A DNA stretch of 64,000 nucleotides from Inediibacterium massiliense (GCF_001282725.1 NZ_LN876583.1:168610-232609); one strand, 5' to 3'. Counted from the stretch's first letter, positions 16,700 to 26,916 are shown. Numbers and translations are program-made. Notes: generated by a model from the letters alone, not told the origin.

Positions 16700-17863
16700 A
16701 TGATAAGTAAAGTAAATCAATTTACAAAAGAAGTAAAGGATGAGCTTATTTATTTAAGTGAGTACATAAGAAACAATCCAGAGCTAGGATATGAAGAACA
16801 CAAAGCATGCAAAGCACATGTAGACCTATTAAAAAAACATGGCTTTGATGTAGTAGAAAATTATTTAGGAATATCTACTGCTTTTCGTGCAGAATTTGAT
16901 AGTAAAAAAGAGGGTAGAGCAATAGCTTATCTTGCTGAATATGATGCTTTGCCTGGTATCGGCCATGGATGTGGTCATAATCTTTTAGGAACTACTAGTA
17001 CAGGAGCAGGAATTGTACTTAGTAAAATGATAAAAGAAATCGGTGGAAAAGTAGTAGTATTTGGAACTCCTGCCGAAGAGACAAATGGTGCAAAGGTAGA
17101 TATGGCTAATGCAAAAGCTTTCGATCCTATTCATGTAGCTATGATGGCTCATCCTGCTGATTTTCATTATAAAAGTGGCAGTTCTTTAGCTATGGAAGCT
17201 ATTGAATTTACCTTTAAAGGCAAAACAGCTCATGCAGCTGCTTCTCCTGACAAAGGAATCAATGCATTAGATGCATGCATCAATACTTTTAACAATATTA
17301 ATGCTTTAAGAGAACATATAAAAAGTGATGCAAGAGTTCATGGAATTATTAAAGAAGGTGGAAAAGCCGCTAATATCGTTCCAGACCTTGCCGTTGCTCA
17401 ATTTTATGTTCGCGCTACTACCAAAACTTATTTAAAAGAGCTTATCGAAAAAGTAAAAAACTGTGCTAGAGGAGCATCTTTAGCTGCAGGTACTACTCTA
17501 GAAATTAGAAATTATGAAGCAAGCTACGACAACTTAGTAACTAATGAAGCTTTATCTAAAGCTTATACCAAAAGATTACAAGAAGTAGGTGTAACAGATA
17601 TTCATGAACCTAAAGACAGCTATGGTTCATTAGATGCAGGAAATGTCAGTCATATATGCCCTACAATTCATCCATATTTTGGTATTTGCGAAACTGAGAC
17701 TCCTGGTCACACTATAGAGCTTCAAGAAGCTACCAGTAAGCTTCTAGCTTTTAATAATATGGAGCAAACAATTGATGCTTTAGTTTTAACAGCAATAGAT
17801 ATTATCACAAATGATGATTTATATGAAAAAATCAAATTAGAATTTGACACTACACAAAAATAA
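16700..17863 (+). CDS. M20 family amidohydrolase (AbgB/aminoacylase-like)
   Basis: 387 residues from an ATG 6 nt behind GGAGGG; upstream in-frame starts have no site. Metal ligands and motifs: DALPGIGHGCGHN, GTPAEETNGAK and a later His in MMAHPADFH. The lid domain has AHAAASPDKGINALDA. This subfamily contains p-aminobenzoyl-glutamate hydrolase subunits and aminoacylases. An AbgT-type transporter at 7270 makes hydrolysis of an imported N-acyl or aryl amino acid attractive, but the two genes are 8 kb apart. The substrate is unknown. Confidence 0.85.
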   Translation: MISKVNQFTKEVKDELIYLSEYIRNNPELGYEEHKACKAHVDLLKKHGFDVVENYLGISTAFRAEFDSKKEGRAIAYLAEYDALPGIGHGCGHNLLGTTSTGAGIVLSKMIKEIGGKVVVFGTPAEETNGAKVDMANAKAFDPIHVAMMAHPADFHYKSGSSLAMEAIEFTFKGKTAHAAASPDKGINALDACINTFNNINALREHIKSDARVHGIIKEGGKAANIVPDLAVAQFYVRATTKTYLKELIEKVKNCARGASLAAGTTLEIRNYEASYDNLVTNEALSKAYTKRLQEVGVTDIHEPKDSYGSLDAGNVSHICPTIHPYFGICETETPGHTIELQEATSKLLAFNNMEQTIDALVLTAIDIITNDDLYEKIKLEFDTTQK

Positions 17864-17881
17864 ACCGCCAAAGGGCGGTTT
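17862..17881. terminator. bidirectional terminator
   Basis: Stem AAACCGCC/GGCGGTTT with loop AAAG, between the convergent M20 and cobN-like genes. Confidence 0.9.
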
Positions 17882-17893
17882 ATTTTTATCCTA

Positions 17894-20800
17894 TTAATAT
17901 TTTTTTCTTCTAAAATATCCTCTTCCTATTAAAGCTACAAACCCTGCTCCTATGAGAATAGCAGGAAGTGCAACTCCATTACTTCCTCCATTTTTTGTTT
18001 CTTTTTTAGATTCTTTTTTCTCTATTTCATAAGCCTTGCCCGCAGTCTCCTGTCCTTTTTGTGCTTCTTTTTGTTGTTCTTGTTGCGGCTTCTCAGTTGA
18101 TTTCTCTGATTTGTTTCCTACACTGCTTTTTGATGATTGTTGTGTTTCTTGATCTGTATTTTCTTTTACGGATCCCTTTTGGACAGATGTAGCTTCTTGT
18201 TTTACATTTTCTGTAGATGCTACAATATTTTTTTGTGCTGACTCTACATTTGTATTTTGTTGTATTTTGTTATCTACTTGATTTTGTGATTCTTTCGGTT
18301 CTTGTAATTTTTCTTGAGGATTCATTTCTTGTTTTGTTTCTTCTTTTTTTGGTTCTTCTTGTTTTACTTCCTCTTGTTTTATTTCTTCTTGTTTTGTTTT
18401 ATTTTTACTAGAAGATGATGATGATTGTTGTTGCTGATTTTTAGAAGTATCCATTTTTATATCTTGATTTGTTGCATCTTTAAATATACTTTGGAATTTT
18501 TTCATTGTATCTTGATCTAGTGTAGAAAAACTTGCTGCAAGTTCATTGACCTTTACATTTCCACAAGTATGATGACAACATACTACTCCATATTCTACTG
18601 CATTGTTGATATAAATATCAGCAATTTTTTTCATTGTTTCTTCATCAGCTTTCCACATATCTCTTCTTGCAGCTTCCATTTGCCATCCTATAATAGATTG
18701 AATCACATAAGGATCTAACTCAGCTCTTACTTTATCATCTAATATAATAGTATCTACTACACTTTTCCATCCCCAATCATCAATTGCATCTAAAGTCGCA
18801 TCCATTAAAAACATATTCCCTATCTGTTTTCCTATTTCTGCACTTCCTGCATAGCCTTCCTTTAACATTCCTTCAATCCATTTTGGATTTAAAATTCTTG
18901 TTCTTAATTCTGTAGAGATAAATTCAGATAAACTTTGCACTTTAGGATCTCCTGCTTTTCTTGTATTGATAATAAATGTTTTGATATCTTTTCCAGACGC
19001 AGCTTTGGCAGCTAGTCTTAATCCTCCTAAATATTGCGCCACATCATCATTGTCTAAAGTTCCCCATAAAGAATCTCTTATTTGAGTTACTGTATCTACA
19101 TTTTTAAGAGCCTCTTTAAATATATCCTTTGCTTCTTTTCCATAAGCATCTTTTCCATAAATATAAGACATACGATTCATATAAGTGTCTACTAAATCAT
19201 CTTGTGTTTCCCAAGCACTCGTAGTTTCTCCCAAAGTAGATACCCCTGTTCCATAGGTTCCTGGTGCATCTCCAAAAATTCTAGCTCCTGCTAATAATTC
19301 TGCTTCTTTTTCACTTACTCCTTTTTCTTTTAGTTGATTTAAAATTTGATCATAGTGTTTTTTAACATGATTTTGGTCATTACTTTCCTCTAATTTTGCT
19401 ACTTCTCTAAAAGCTTGATCTAAAACTTCTATTGTATTTGAAAAAGTATCTCTAAATAATCCTGATATACTTACTACTACATCTACACGAGGTCTTCCCA
19501 ATTCTTCTATAGGAGTAACTTTCACAGAGCTTACATTTCCTTTTTTATCCCATACAGGCTCTGTTCCTATCATTCTTAAAATCATTCCAACACTTTCTCC
19601 ATTTGTTCTCATAGTTTCAATGGCCCATAATACAACACCTACTGAATCAGGATATTTCCCTGTTTCTTGTTTATATCTTTCTAAAAGATCATCAGCTGCT
19701 TTTTTTCCTGTTTCCCATGCTGCTTTATCAGGAATTTGTCTAGGATCAAAAGTTGCAAAATTGATTCCTGTAGGCATAGCATCTGGAACTCTTATAGGAT
19801 CTTTAGATAAACCAGGCTCAATATATTCTCCATTCAATGCACGAATTAAATTGATAATTTCTTGACTTGCCATTCCTAAATTTTTCTCTATATTTTCTCT
19901 ATCACTTTCTCTACTTGGATCATATGCAATGATAGAATCCACCATTTGATCAAACAAATCTCCCTTTGGTGATTCTCCTAATGTATGAAGTCCATAAGGC
20001 ATCAGCTCTGTTGCTAGATCTTCTAAATATTCATGAAGATCCTCTGCTGCTTCGTAAAAGTTTGTTTCAAGATTGATATTGATTTCTTGATCAATATGAT
20101 TATTTTTTACCATCTCTATAATTTGTTTTTGAAGCTCTAAAGCTCTTGCTTCATTATTATTTTTCATTTCATCTAAATAACTTACTACTAAATTTTGAAG
20201 TTGAACCAACTCTCCATAAAGCTCTGGTTGAACCATAGGAGGAGTCAAATGATCAATAATCACTGCATATCCTCTTCTTTTTGCTTGTGTTCCCTCTCCT
20301 GGATTGTTCATAATATAAGGGTTAATATTGATCATATTTCCAATTAATTGATCTGGCCAATCCTTTTCTCCTAATCCTACACTTTTCCCTGGCAACCATT
20401 CTAATGTACCATGAGTTCCTAAGTGAATCACTGCATCTGCTTTAAAGTCATTTTGAAGCCAAAAGTAAAAAGCAATATATTGATGTGTTGGAGGAAGCTC
20501 TGGCGAATGGGCAATTTTGTTTGGATCATCTCCCCATCCCCTCATTGGTTGAGGTCCTACAAATACATTTCCCATCTTCATTCCTGGAATAATCATCTTT
20601 CCATCTACAACCATTACATTTCCTGGAGCTGGTCCCCACTCTTTTTCTACTTGATCTTTTAAGGCTTGAGGAAGCTTTTCATACCATTTCATATACTCAT
20701 CTACAGGGATTGTTAAAACATCTTCCTCTAATAGCTTTTCCATTTCTCCTGGTGCCCAACTACCTACGTTTCTTCCTTGTCTTTGAATCATCTCTTCTAA

Positions 20801-22534
20801 ACTTTTTGCATCTGTATTTTGATCAATTGTATATCCATCTTCCTTTAATGCCCCTAACACATTAGATGCACTTTCTATTACATTTAAATAAGATGCTTTG
20901 ATTCCATCTTTTCCTCCATCATGATTGTAATAAACCAAAGCTACTTTTTTATCTTCATTTTTTTTATTTCTTAAATTTGCCCAAGAAATGGCACGTCCAC
21001 TAAGTCTTTCTATATTATAATCAACAGGTATTTGCTTTTTAATCGCTGCTCCTGTAATAGGATCTTTTTCTACTTCTTTTTTGCCTCCCATAAAAATAGG
21101 TTCAATTCTTCCATCTAGTTCAGGAAGTACTACTTGCCAATATAATTCTTTAGAAATACCAGCAGGATTTTTCTCCCAATCCTCTAAATCACTGCTGTAT
21201 ACAGGTGTAATCACTGGTATATTTAAATCTTTAAAAATTTCTACTGCTTTTTCAGGTTTTCCACTAATAAAATTAAATCCCATTGCTGCTATATATACAT
21301 CTATATTTGGTTTATGCTCTTCCATATAAAACGTATTGATTAATTCTTCTCTTTTAGCATCTGTAAGGGTAAATATAACGTTGGCATTATTTTCTTCTAA
21401 TTCTTTTAATAAAGCTTTATGCATCTCTATATCTTCATTTTTAAAATAACTATTGTAAGTACTTACTCCAATCCATGGTCCATCTTTTTCATGATTGCTT
21501 GTTTGATACCAAGTCTTATATGCTTTTAAATCCTCAAATATTCCTGGCATAGATGGCTCTGTTGTAATACTTTGTTTTATTTTTTCAATCAATGCGGCAT
21601 CGGCAGTTCCATTGAGTTGATTCATAATCGCATCATATAAATCATCTGCTGTCACACCATTTTGATTTTTTAATGATCTATAAGCTGCATCTATGATCAT
21701 AGCTGTTTTTTGTGGATCATCCTTATCATAAACAGAATTTGTTACAGTCTTTAAAAAGTTATCTGAGTTTTCAAAGGAAAAAATCATATCTTTCCAATTC
21801 TTTTCATAAACTGCATCTACTACACTTTCTTTTATCATTCCATTTAGCAAAGAAATATTTTCTGCATTTTCAGATCCATATACAGTATTTTGTACTGTAT
21901 GATGAATATCATTTGTAATCATTCCCATATTTTGTGGATCATTTTGAAAAACTTCTTGAATAGTTTTATAAAAATGATCTACATCAAATGAAATATTTTC
22001 TGCATCTGGGTGATAAATGAACCGCTCCGGCATAGTTACTGTTTTGATAGATTCATTTACTTCCATTCCTCCTAGCTTTCCTAAGAAAAGAAGGAGTCTT
22101 TTCATATTCTTTACTCCACCCTTTACAAAATAATCTTTTAATTCTTCATCTTTAGTATAATCTAACGAAGGATAATCTTTGCTAAAATCACTACTTCTTG
22201 TAATGTAAATATGGCAAGACTGTGGAGCATCTTTAATCATAGGTCCTAAATTATCAATTCCTTGGGAACCTACCATCTCCAATAGTACAATATTTGTATC
22301 CTTTAACTCATCTTTTACTTTTTCTATATCTACATCTTTACTAAAAATCTTTAAATCTAGTGGATACTTATCTTTAATTTCTCCATAAGCTTGAGCAATA
22401 GGCGCCACATTAGTATCACTTACAAAAATCAAAACTTTTGTAGTCCCTTGTGCATTTGCAAAAGACATATTCATTCCTAAAATCATAGTAAATAAGATCA
22501 TAAAGATCATAAAAGATTGATAATACCTTTTCAT
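17894..22534 (-). CDS. secreted, membrane-anchored CobN-like cobaltochelatase subunit
   Basis: 1546 residues. A signal peptide (residues 1-29, ending FANAQ) is followed by a full-length CobN/BchH-type chelatase body (about 30-1340). Motifs include APGEMEKLLEE, GTHGTLEWLPGKSVG and CCHHTCGNVKVNELA. A Ser/Gln then Lys/Glu-rich spacer (about 1365-1510) and one C-terminal membrane helix with a basic tail (GRGYFRRKKY) follow. Cytoplasmic CobN inserts cobalt into a corrin ring together with CobS/CobT; those partners are not in this window. Here the body should lie outside the membrane. It is last in a riboswitch operon with ExbB-like and DUF2149 genes, so a pmf-driven role on an external tetrapyrrole or corrinoid is a reasonable inference. 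Confidence 0.88.
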   Translation of the reverse strand: MKRYYQSFMIFMILFTMILGMNMSFANAQGTTKVLIFVSDTNVAPIAQAYGEIKDKYPLDLKIFSKDVDIEKVKDELKDTNIVLLEMVGSQGIDNLGPMIKDAPQSCHIYITRSSDFSKDYPSLDYTKDEELKDYFVKGGVKNMKRLLLFLGKLGGMEVNESIKTVTMPERFIYHPDAENISFDVDHFYKTIQEVFQNDPQNMGMITNDIHHTVQNTVYGSENAENISLLNGMIKESVVDAVYEKNWKDMIFSFENSDNFLKTVTNSVYDKDDPQKTAMIIDAAYRSLKNQNGVTADDLYDAIMNQLNGTADAALIEKIKQSITTEPSMPGIFEDLKAYKTWYQTSNHEKDGPWIGVSTYNSYFKNEDIEMHKALLKELEENNANVIFTLTDAKREELINTFYMEEHKPNIDVYIAAMGFNFISGKPEKAVEIFKDLNIPVITPVYSSDLEDWEKNPAGISKELYWQVVLPELDGRIEPIFMGGKKEVEKDPITGAAIKKQIPVDYNIERLSGRAISWANLRNKKNEDKKVALVYYNHDGGKDGIKASYLNVIESASNVLGALKEDGYTIDQNTDAKSLEEMIQRQGRNVGSWAPGEMEKLLEEDVLTIPVDEYMKWYEKLPQALKDQVEKEWGPAPGNVMVVDGKMIIPGMKMGNVFVGPQPMRGWGDDPNKIAHSPELPPTHQYIAFYFWLQNDFKADAVIHLGTHGTLEWLPGKSVGLGEKDWPDQLIGNMININPYIMNNPGEGTQAKRRGYAVIIDHLTPPMVQPELYGELVQLQNLVVSYLDEMKNNNEARALELQKQIIEMVKNNHIDQEININLETNFYEAAEDLHEYLEDLATELMPYGLHTLGESPKGDLFDQMVDSIIAYDPSRESDRENIEKNLGMASQEIINLIRALNGEYIEPGLSKDPIRVPDAMPTGINFATFDPRQIPDKAAWETGKKAADDLLERYKQETGKYPDSVGVVLWAIETMRTNGESVGMILRMIGTEPVWDKKGNVSSVKVTPIEELGRPRVDVVVSISGLFRDTFSNTIEVLDQAFREVAKLEESNDQNHVKKHYDQILNQLKEKGVSEKEAELLAGARIFGDAPGTYGTGVSTLGETTSAWETQDDLVDTYMNRMSYIYGKDAYGKEAKDIFKEALKNVDTVTQIRDSLWGTLDNDDVAQYLGGLRLAAKAASGKDIKTFIINTRKAGDPKVQSLSEFISTELRTRILNPKWIEGMLKEGYAGSAEIGKQIGNMFLMDATLDAIDDWGWKSVVDTIILDDKVRAELDPYVIQSIIGWQMEAARRDMWKADEETMKKIADIYINNAVEYGVVCCHHTCGNVKVNELAASFSTLDQDTMKKFQSIFKDATNQDIKMDTSKNQQQQSSSSSSKNKTKQEEIKQEEVKQEEPKKEETKQEMNPQEKLQEPKESQNQVDNKIQQNTNVESAQKNIVASTENVKQEATSVQKGSVKENTDQETQQSSKSSVGNKSEKSTEKPQQEQQKEAQKGQETAGKAYEIEKKESKKETKNGGSNGVALPAILIGAGFVALIGRGYFRRKKY

Positions 22535-22547
22535 TTTCTTCCCACCT

Positions 22548-22895
22548 TTATTTTTTTACTTCTCCTTCAATCAAAATCAATTTTCCTGTTTTAGGATCTT
22601 GAAATACAGTTCCCATTTCATTAAATCCTTCTCCTGAGCCCTCTTCAAAATCAGGAACTTCTTTTAATTCTTTTCCTTTATCCACCTCCATAATTTGTTG
22701 AAGTCTTTGTTGCATTTTTTGTCTTTCTTCTGGTGTCTTTTCCTTAAAAATAACACTTTGAAGGTTCCAAGAAACAACTAAAGCTACCATAAGTCCACAA
22801 CAAAATACCATCATTACATCCATCAGATTGGCCATACCTGCTAGTGGATCAGTTTCCTCCTCTTCTAACATTCTTCTTTTCTGTCTCCTGATCAA
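22548..22895 (-). CDS. DUF2149 membrane protein (ExbD-like position)
   Basis: 115 residues from a TTG at 22895, 8 nt behind GGAGG. An alternative ATG lies a few codons upstream, at about 22910. One membrane segment (VMMVFCCGLMVALVVSW) follows a DPLAGMANLMDVM motif, then a charged exported tail. The motif before the helix resembles the ExbD/TolR/MotB pattern of a proton-channel partner, and the family is DUF2149 (PF09919). The gene overlaps the ExbB-like gene and is 13 nt from the cobN-like gene. Confidence 0.78.
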   Translation of the reverse strand: MIRRQKRRMLEEEETDPLAGMANLMDVMMVFCCGLMVALVVSWNLQSVIFKEKTPEERQKMQQRLQQIMEVDKGKELKEVPDFEEGSGEGFNEMGTVFQDPKTGKLILIEGEVKK

Positions 22896-23532
22896 TTTCT
22901 TCCCCTCCATCAATAAGTTCTAATAACACTTCCATGCGATTTAAATCCTTTTGATACCATCTTTTTCTTACTTTGGATATAATAGATGCTAATGCACCAG
23001 CGGCTACTCCTACTACAGTAGTATCAAAGGCAATAATCATAGATTCAGAAAGTCCTGCCACATCCCCTTGTCCAAGCTGCCCAAGTCCCGGTCCTAATGG
23101 TATCAATGTTCCCATCAGTCCCAATACAGGACCAAGCTTTGTAATTAAATCTGTTTTGTCTAATATTTTTTTTATTCTAGATTCTTCTTGATCCAAAATA
23201 TCTATAGCCAACGCTTTTTTAGAGCTTACATCTATATCCTTTTTTTCAATATAATCAAGCAATACATTTTTTTGTCTTTTAGGCAATCCGCTTTTTTCTA
23301 CTACTTGACATAAATTATTCTTTTTCCAAACTTCATCTTGTACCTGGCAAAATACTTCCATTAACTCATTTTTTTTGTTTTCTTTTCGTTTTTGCCACTC
23401 AGCAATAAAATTACCAAACTCCATAAAAATAAATAAAACCATCAAAAGCAAAAAAACGATTACAGGTATTAAAAAGCTTTGAGCAATGGCATGTAATATA
23501 GTAGTTAGTGACTTAGAACCTACAATGTTCAA
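22849..23532 (-). CDS. MotA/TolQ/ExbB-type proton channel protein
   Basis: 227 residues; TTG start 8 nt behind GGAGG. Three membrane segments: about 12-36, then a pair around 135-155 and 170-195 with the family signature LGPVLGLMGTLIPLGPGLGQL and AFDTTVVGVAAGALAS. Such proteins form the proton path that powers TonB, Tol or flagellar motors. Its neighbours DUF2149 and CobN-like suggest that it energises the external chelatase-like protein. Confidence 0.88.
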   Translation of the reverse strand: MNIVGSKSLTTILHAIAQSFLIPVIVFLLLMVLFIFMEFGNFIAEWQKRKENKKNELMEVFCQVQDEVWKKNNLCQVVEKSGLPKRQKNVLLDYIEKKDIDVSSKKALAIDILDQEESRIKKILDKTDLITKLGPVLGLMGTLIPLGPGLGQLGQGDVAGLSESMIIAFDTTVVGVAAGALASIISKVRKRWYQKDLNRMEVLLELIDGGEEIDQETEKKNVRRGGN

Positions 23533-23546
23533 CTTTGTATCCTCCT

Positions 23547-24218
23547 TTAATTTTTTATTTTATATTGAATGAATCCAATACTAGTTACCCCAGTCATTCC
23601 AACAAATACTGCTTTTAATATTTTTAATGAATCCACTTTAATTGGAGAAAAACCCATTTTTGCAGCACTTACATAATTAGGAATAAACAATCCTAAAAGC
23701 AATGTAAAAATTCCAAAGAAAATCAATATGCTATTGAATATACTTGATGGATTTATATTGAGACAATCTATCATCCACTTCATTCCAAACCCAACTAAAA
23801 GTATAAATACAAAAAACAAAATAGCTGTAATCATTTCTAGTAGATGATCTGTTCTTTTTAACTGTCCTTTTGTAAGCATGACACTAATAGACATGGCCAA
23901 CAGACAAAAAGGACAAGGTAGATAAGCAAGTATTTTATGACCCATACTTTCCTTTTGTGAAGATGAATGATGAAGTCCTAAATAAATTAAAAATACAGAC
24001 AGCATCATAGAACCCACAAAGGTATAACGATCAATAAAATGAGCAATATATTTCATATGGCTGGTTAGAAAAATACTTAAAAAATACAAAACCAATGAAA
24101 ATAAAAAGCTAATCAAAGCCATATACCTTTTATTTGTAGAAGATACTCCTAAAATCATTCCTGTTTTTACGCTCAATACAAATAAAGCAAACATCATAGT
24201 AAAAATTGCAGTCCACAA
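23547..24218 (-). CDS. DUF2162 putative transporter
   Basis: 223 residues with about six or seven membrane helices; TTG start 8 nt behind GGAGG. The segment YLPCPFCLLAMSISVML has a conserved Cys pair, and the placement ahead of ExbB-like, DUF2149 and CobN fits DUF2162 (PF09930). It is the first gene after a cobalamin riboswitch, so a part in corrinoid or cobalt passage is likely but unproven. Confidence 0.72.
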   Translation of the reverse strand: MWTAIFTMMFALFVLSVKTGMILGVSSTNKRYMALISFLFSLVLYFLSIFLTSHMKYIAHFIDRYTFVGSMMLSVFLIYLGLHHSSSQKESMGHKILAYLPCPFCLLAMSISVMLTKGQLKRTDHLLEMITAILFFVFILLVGFGMKWMIDCLNINPSSIFNSILIFFGIFTLLLGLFIPNYVSAAKMGFSPIKVDSLKILKAVFVGMTGVTSIGFIQYKIKN

Positions 24219-24257
24219 TCATATCACCTCCTTTTTGTTGGAAATTTCTAATAAAAA

Positions 24258-24278
24258 AACCTCTCAAAAAGAGAGGTT
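24258..24278 (-). terminator. riboswitch-controlled terminator
   Basis: Stem AACCTCTC/GAGAGGTT with a 5-nt loop and seven T on the minus strand, between the cobalamin aptamer and the first gene. Ligand binding would favour this hairpin and stop transcription. Confidence 0.8.
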
Positions 24279-24339
24279 ACACACAAAATAATATGAACTT
24301 TTTAAAGTCATTTCTATGTACACCCCCCTATGACCCGTA

Positions 24340-24525
24340 GGATTTATGTGCTCGTCATAACAGGCAGGTCTTCTGGCTTATGGTCATTATCTTTTGCCTT
24401 CCTTCCCAGTTTCCTAGTGGATATAAGCTAAGACTACCATTTTACAGCGGCGGGACCGCGCAGGATTTTCACCTGCTTCCCTTTTCATCTATATTTCTAT
24501 AGACACCTATCGACATATATTGATT
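24340..24525 (-). promoter_or_regulatory. cobalamin riboswitch
   Basis: On the minus strand the leader contains the classical B12 box AGCCAGAAGACCTGCC (24363-24378). It also has the core around GGGAAGCAGGTGAAAATCC and GCCGCTGTAA (about 24442-24482) and a GGTG start element near 24505. With the terminator at 24258-24278 it should repress the operon when cobalamin is plentiful. Confidence 0.93.
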
Positions 24526-24614
24526 TTGTACGACTACATTATAGCATATGCCATTGTATTTTTCCATAAATAATTAAAAAAAATATAATTTTCCATTTTA
24601 TATAAAATGAAAAA

Positions 24615-25484
24615 TCATATTTTTTTAGCAAATTGAATAAAATCTTCTATAAAAGAATTTTTCTCATTTTTTCTCCAAATAAAATAAAAAGCTCTTTTCA
24701 TCATAAATTCTTTCATCTCTATAACCTTTAGACTTCCTTCTTTTACTTCTTCTTTGATAGCTTCTCTTGATAAAAATGTATACCCAAGATTCCATTTCAC
24801 TAAAGACTTAATGGCTGTAATATCTCCTATTTCCATAAAAATATTGTAATCATATCCTTTTTCCTTTAAATCATTTTCTATAATAGCTCTTGTTCCTGAC
24901 CCTTTTTCTCTAATGATTAAATTTTCTTTTAATAAATCCTCTATCTTTATTTCTCTTTTTTTACATAAGGGATGATCACTTGAAAATACAGGAACCAACT
25001 CATCTTCTTTAAACAAAATAGAATCATATTTCTCTTTTTTAAAATTCCCTTCCACTAATGTAAGATCAAATTTTCCTTCATCCAATCTATTTAATATATG
25101 CTCTGTATTCGATACCTCTAAAATTACTTCATGATTTGGAAAACTTATTTTGTATTTTCCTAATAAATCTGGAATAATATAAGACCCTATTGTTTTTGTA
25201 GCTCCTAATCTATATCTTTTGATAATACTACTTTGATTGTTTAAAGTTCGAATAAATTTTCTTTCCATAGTCAATATTTGATCAATATGTTCATATAAAA
25301 GCTTACCTTCTTCTGTTAAAAATATCTGTCTCCCATTCCTTTGAATGAGAGTTACTCCATACAGATCTTCTAAATACTTTATATGTTGAGTAACTGCTGG
25401 CTGGGTAATATTTAACTTTTGTGCGGTCTTTGTATAGCTTTTTAGCTTTGCCAATGTATAAAAAGTAATTTGTCTAGTACACAT
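24615..25484 (-). CDS. LysR-family transcriptional regulator
   Basis: 289 residues from an ATG at 25484, 8 nt behind GGAGA, directly after the histidine kinase stop. The helix-turn-helix is TKTAQKLNITQPAVTQHIKYLE; a periplasmic-binding-protein-like effector domain occupies about 90-285. It is the third gene of a response regulator/kinase/LysR operon, an unusual pairing. Its effector is unknown; the closest type by feel is CysB/CbbR-like. Confidence 0.85.
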   Translation of the reverse strand: MCTRQITFYTLAKLKSYTKTAQKLNITQPAVTQHIKYLEDLYGVTLIQRNGRQIFLTEEGKLLYEHIDQILTMERKFIRTLNNQSSIIKRYRLGATKTIGSYIIPDLLGKYKISFPNHEVILEVSNTEHILNRLDEGKFDLTLVEGNFKKEKYDSILFKEDELVPVFSSDHPLCKKREIKIEDLLKENLIIREKGSGTRAIIENDLKEKGYDYNIFMEIGDITAIKSLVKWNLGYTFLSREAIKEEVKEGSLKVIEMKEFMMKRAFYFIWRKNEKNSFIEDFIQFAKKI

Positions 25485-25485
25485 G

Positions 25486-26916
25486 CTATTGATCTCCTTT
25501 TTTGATCTCAAACCAAAATTCAACTCCATCTTTCTTATTCTCTACTCCAAAAGAACTTTTATGGAGCTTTAAAATTCCTTTTACGATAGAAAGTCCTAAT
25601 CCCGTTCCTCCTAACTCTCTCGTCCTTGCTTTATCTATTTTATAAAAACTATCCCATATTTTATCCATTTCTTCTTTGGGAATAAAATCTCCTGTATTAT
25701 ATATTCCAATTCTTATAGTCTCCTTCTTTTCTTCAAGAGAAATGACTAGCTTTCTTTCCTTTCCTATATGATGAATTCCATTGTTTATAAAATTTAAAAT
25801 CACTTGTTCTAACTTATATGGATCTCCTATTGCAATCCAGCTATTTCCATTTTTTTGAATCTGCCCTTTTATATTCTTCTCCATGAATACATAATTGTAT
25901 TTTTGATAAATCTTTTGTATCAGTTCTTCTATAGAAAAAGGTTCTACTTGTAATTTTATATTTTCCGAATCTAGTTTAGAAAGTTCCAACAAATCCTTTA
26001 CTAGTTGATCCATTTGATCTGTCTCATCTATAATCACATGGCAATAAAATTTTTTACTTTTTTCATCTTGTACTATATTTTCTAAAAGCCCCTCTGCATA
26101 TCCTTTAATGAGTGCAATAGGACTTTTCAATTCATGGGAAACATTTGCAATAAATTCTTTTCTTAACTCTTCCATTCTTTTTCTTTTTTCTATATCTTTT
26201 TTTAATTGTTCATTTGAAATATTTAATGCTTTTATAGTTTCATTCAATTGATGAGATAAAGAATTCATAGTATTTCCAAGTTGTCCTATTTCATCTTTTC
26301 TGTTTCCTTCATATTTTGTATCAAATTTTAACTTTGCCAAATCCTTTGCTACTTCATTTAAAGCTACAATAGGCTTTGTAAATTTCTTTGCATACCAAAA
26401 TGCCATAAAAGTCCCAAGCATTAAAGAGAATATACCTATATAAATATAAAATTCTTTTGCAACCATCACACTTTCCTGTATAGATGCAATAGAGCTTTGC
26501 AAAATAATGATTTTATCATCTATGGGAGCTGCAAATACTAAAAATTTGACCTTCCATTTAGGATGTTCAAAGGTTTCCATTACTTTTTCTCCCTGCAAAA
26601 CCCTTTTGAATACTTCTTGACTTAACATAACTCCCATCTTTCCTTTTCCATGCCCATAAAATGAATCATTAGAAGATATAATGACAACATTTCCTCCTAA
26701 AACATTTTCTATTTTTCCTATAGTATCATTCAAATTTTGTGGATTTTCTTTATATGTATTTTCAATTTCTTTTTCATATTGAATTAAATTTTCTTTTTTT
26801 CTTTGCAAATAATATTCTTCAATATATTTTGTATGAAAAATCCATGATATGGTCACAATCATCAAAATAAATATCATAATTCCTACGAATAGCTTCATAC
26901 CTATGGAATTTCTCAT
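25486..26916 (-). CDS. two-component sensor histidine kinase
   Basis: 476 residues: membrane segments at about 8-28 and 154-174, an extracytoplasmic sensor between them, a HAMP domain (175-230), His261 in ANVSHELKSP and a HATPase domain with GTGLGLSIVKGIL. The start overlaps the response regulator stop by 4 nt. The signal is unknown. A LysR gene follows after one base. Confidence 0.93.
   Translation of the reverse strand: MRNSIGMKLFVGIMIFILMIVTISWIFHTKYIEEYYLQRKKENLIQYEKEIENTYKENPQNLNDTIGKIENVLGGNVVIISSNDSFYGHGKGKMGVMLSQEVFKRVLQGEKVMETFEHPKWKVKFLVFAAPIDDKIIILQSSIASIQESVMVAKEFYIYIGIFSLMLGTFMAFWYAKKFTKPIVALNEVAKDLAKLKFDTKYEGNRKDEIGQLGNTMNSLSHQLNETIKALNISNEQLKKDIEKRKRMEELRKEFIANVSHELKSPIALIKGYAEGLLENIVQDEKSKKFYCHVIIDETDQMDQLVKDLLELSKLDSENIKLQVEPFSIEELIQKIYQKYNYVFMEKNIKGQIQKNGNSWIAIGDPYKLEQVILNFINNGIHHIGKERKLVISLEEKKETIRIGIYNTGDFIPKEEMDKIWDSFYKIDKARTRELGGTGLGLSIVKGILKLHKSSFGVENKKDGVEFWFEIKKGDQ

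Noticed and set aside
17894-17990. Sortase LPXTG signal in the CobN-like C-terminus
   Set aside because: The tail has a membrane helix and basic end but reads ALPAI, without an LPXTG-type motif.
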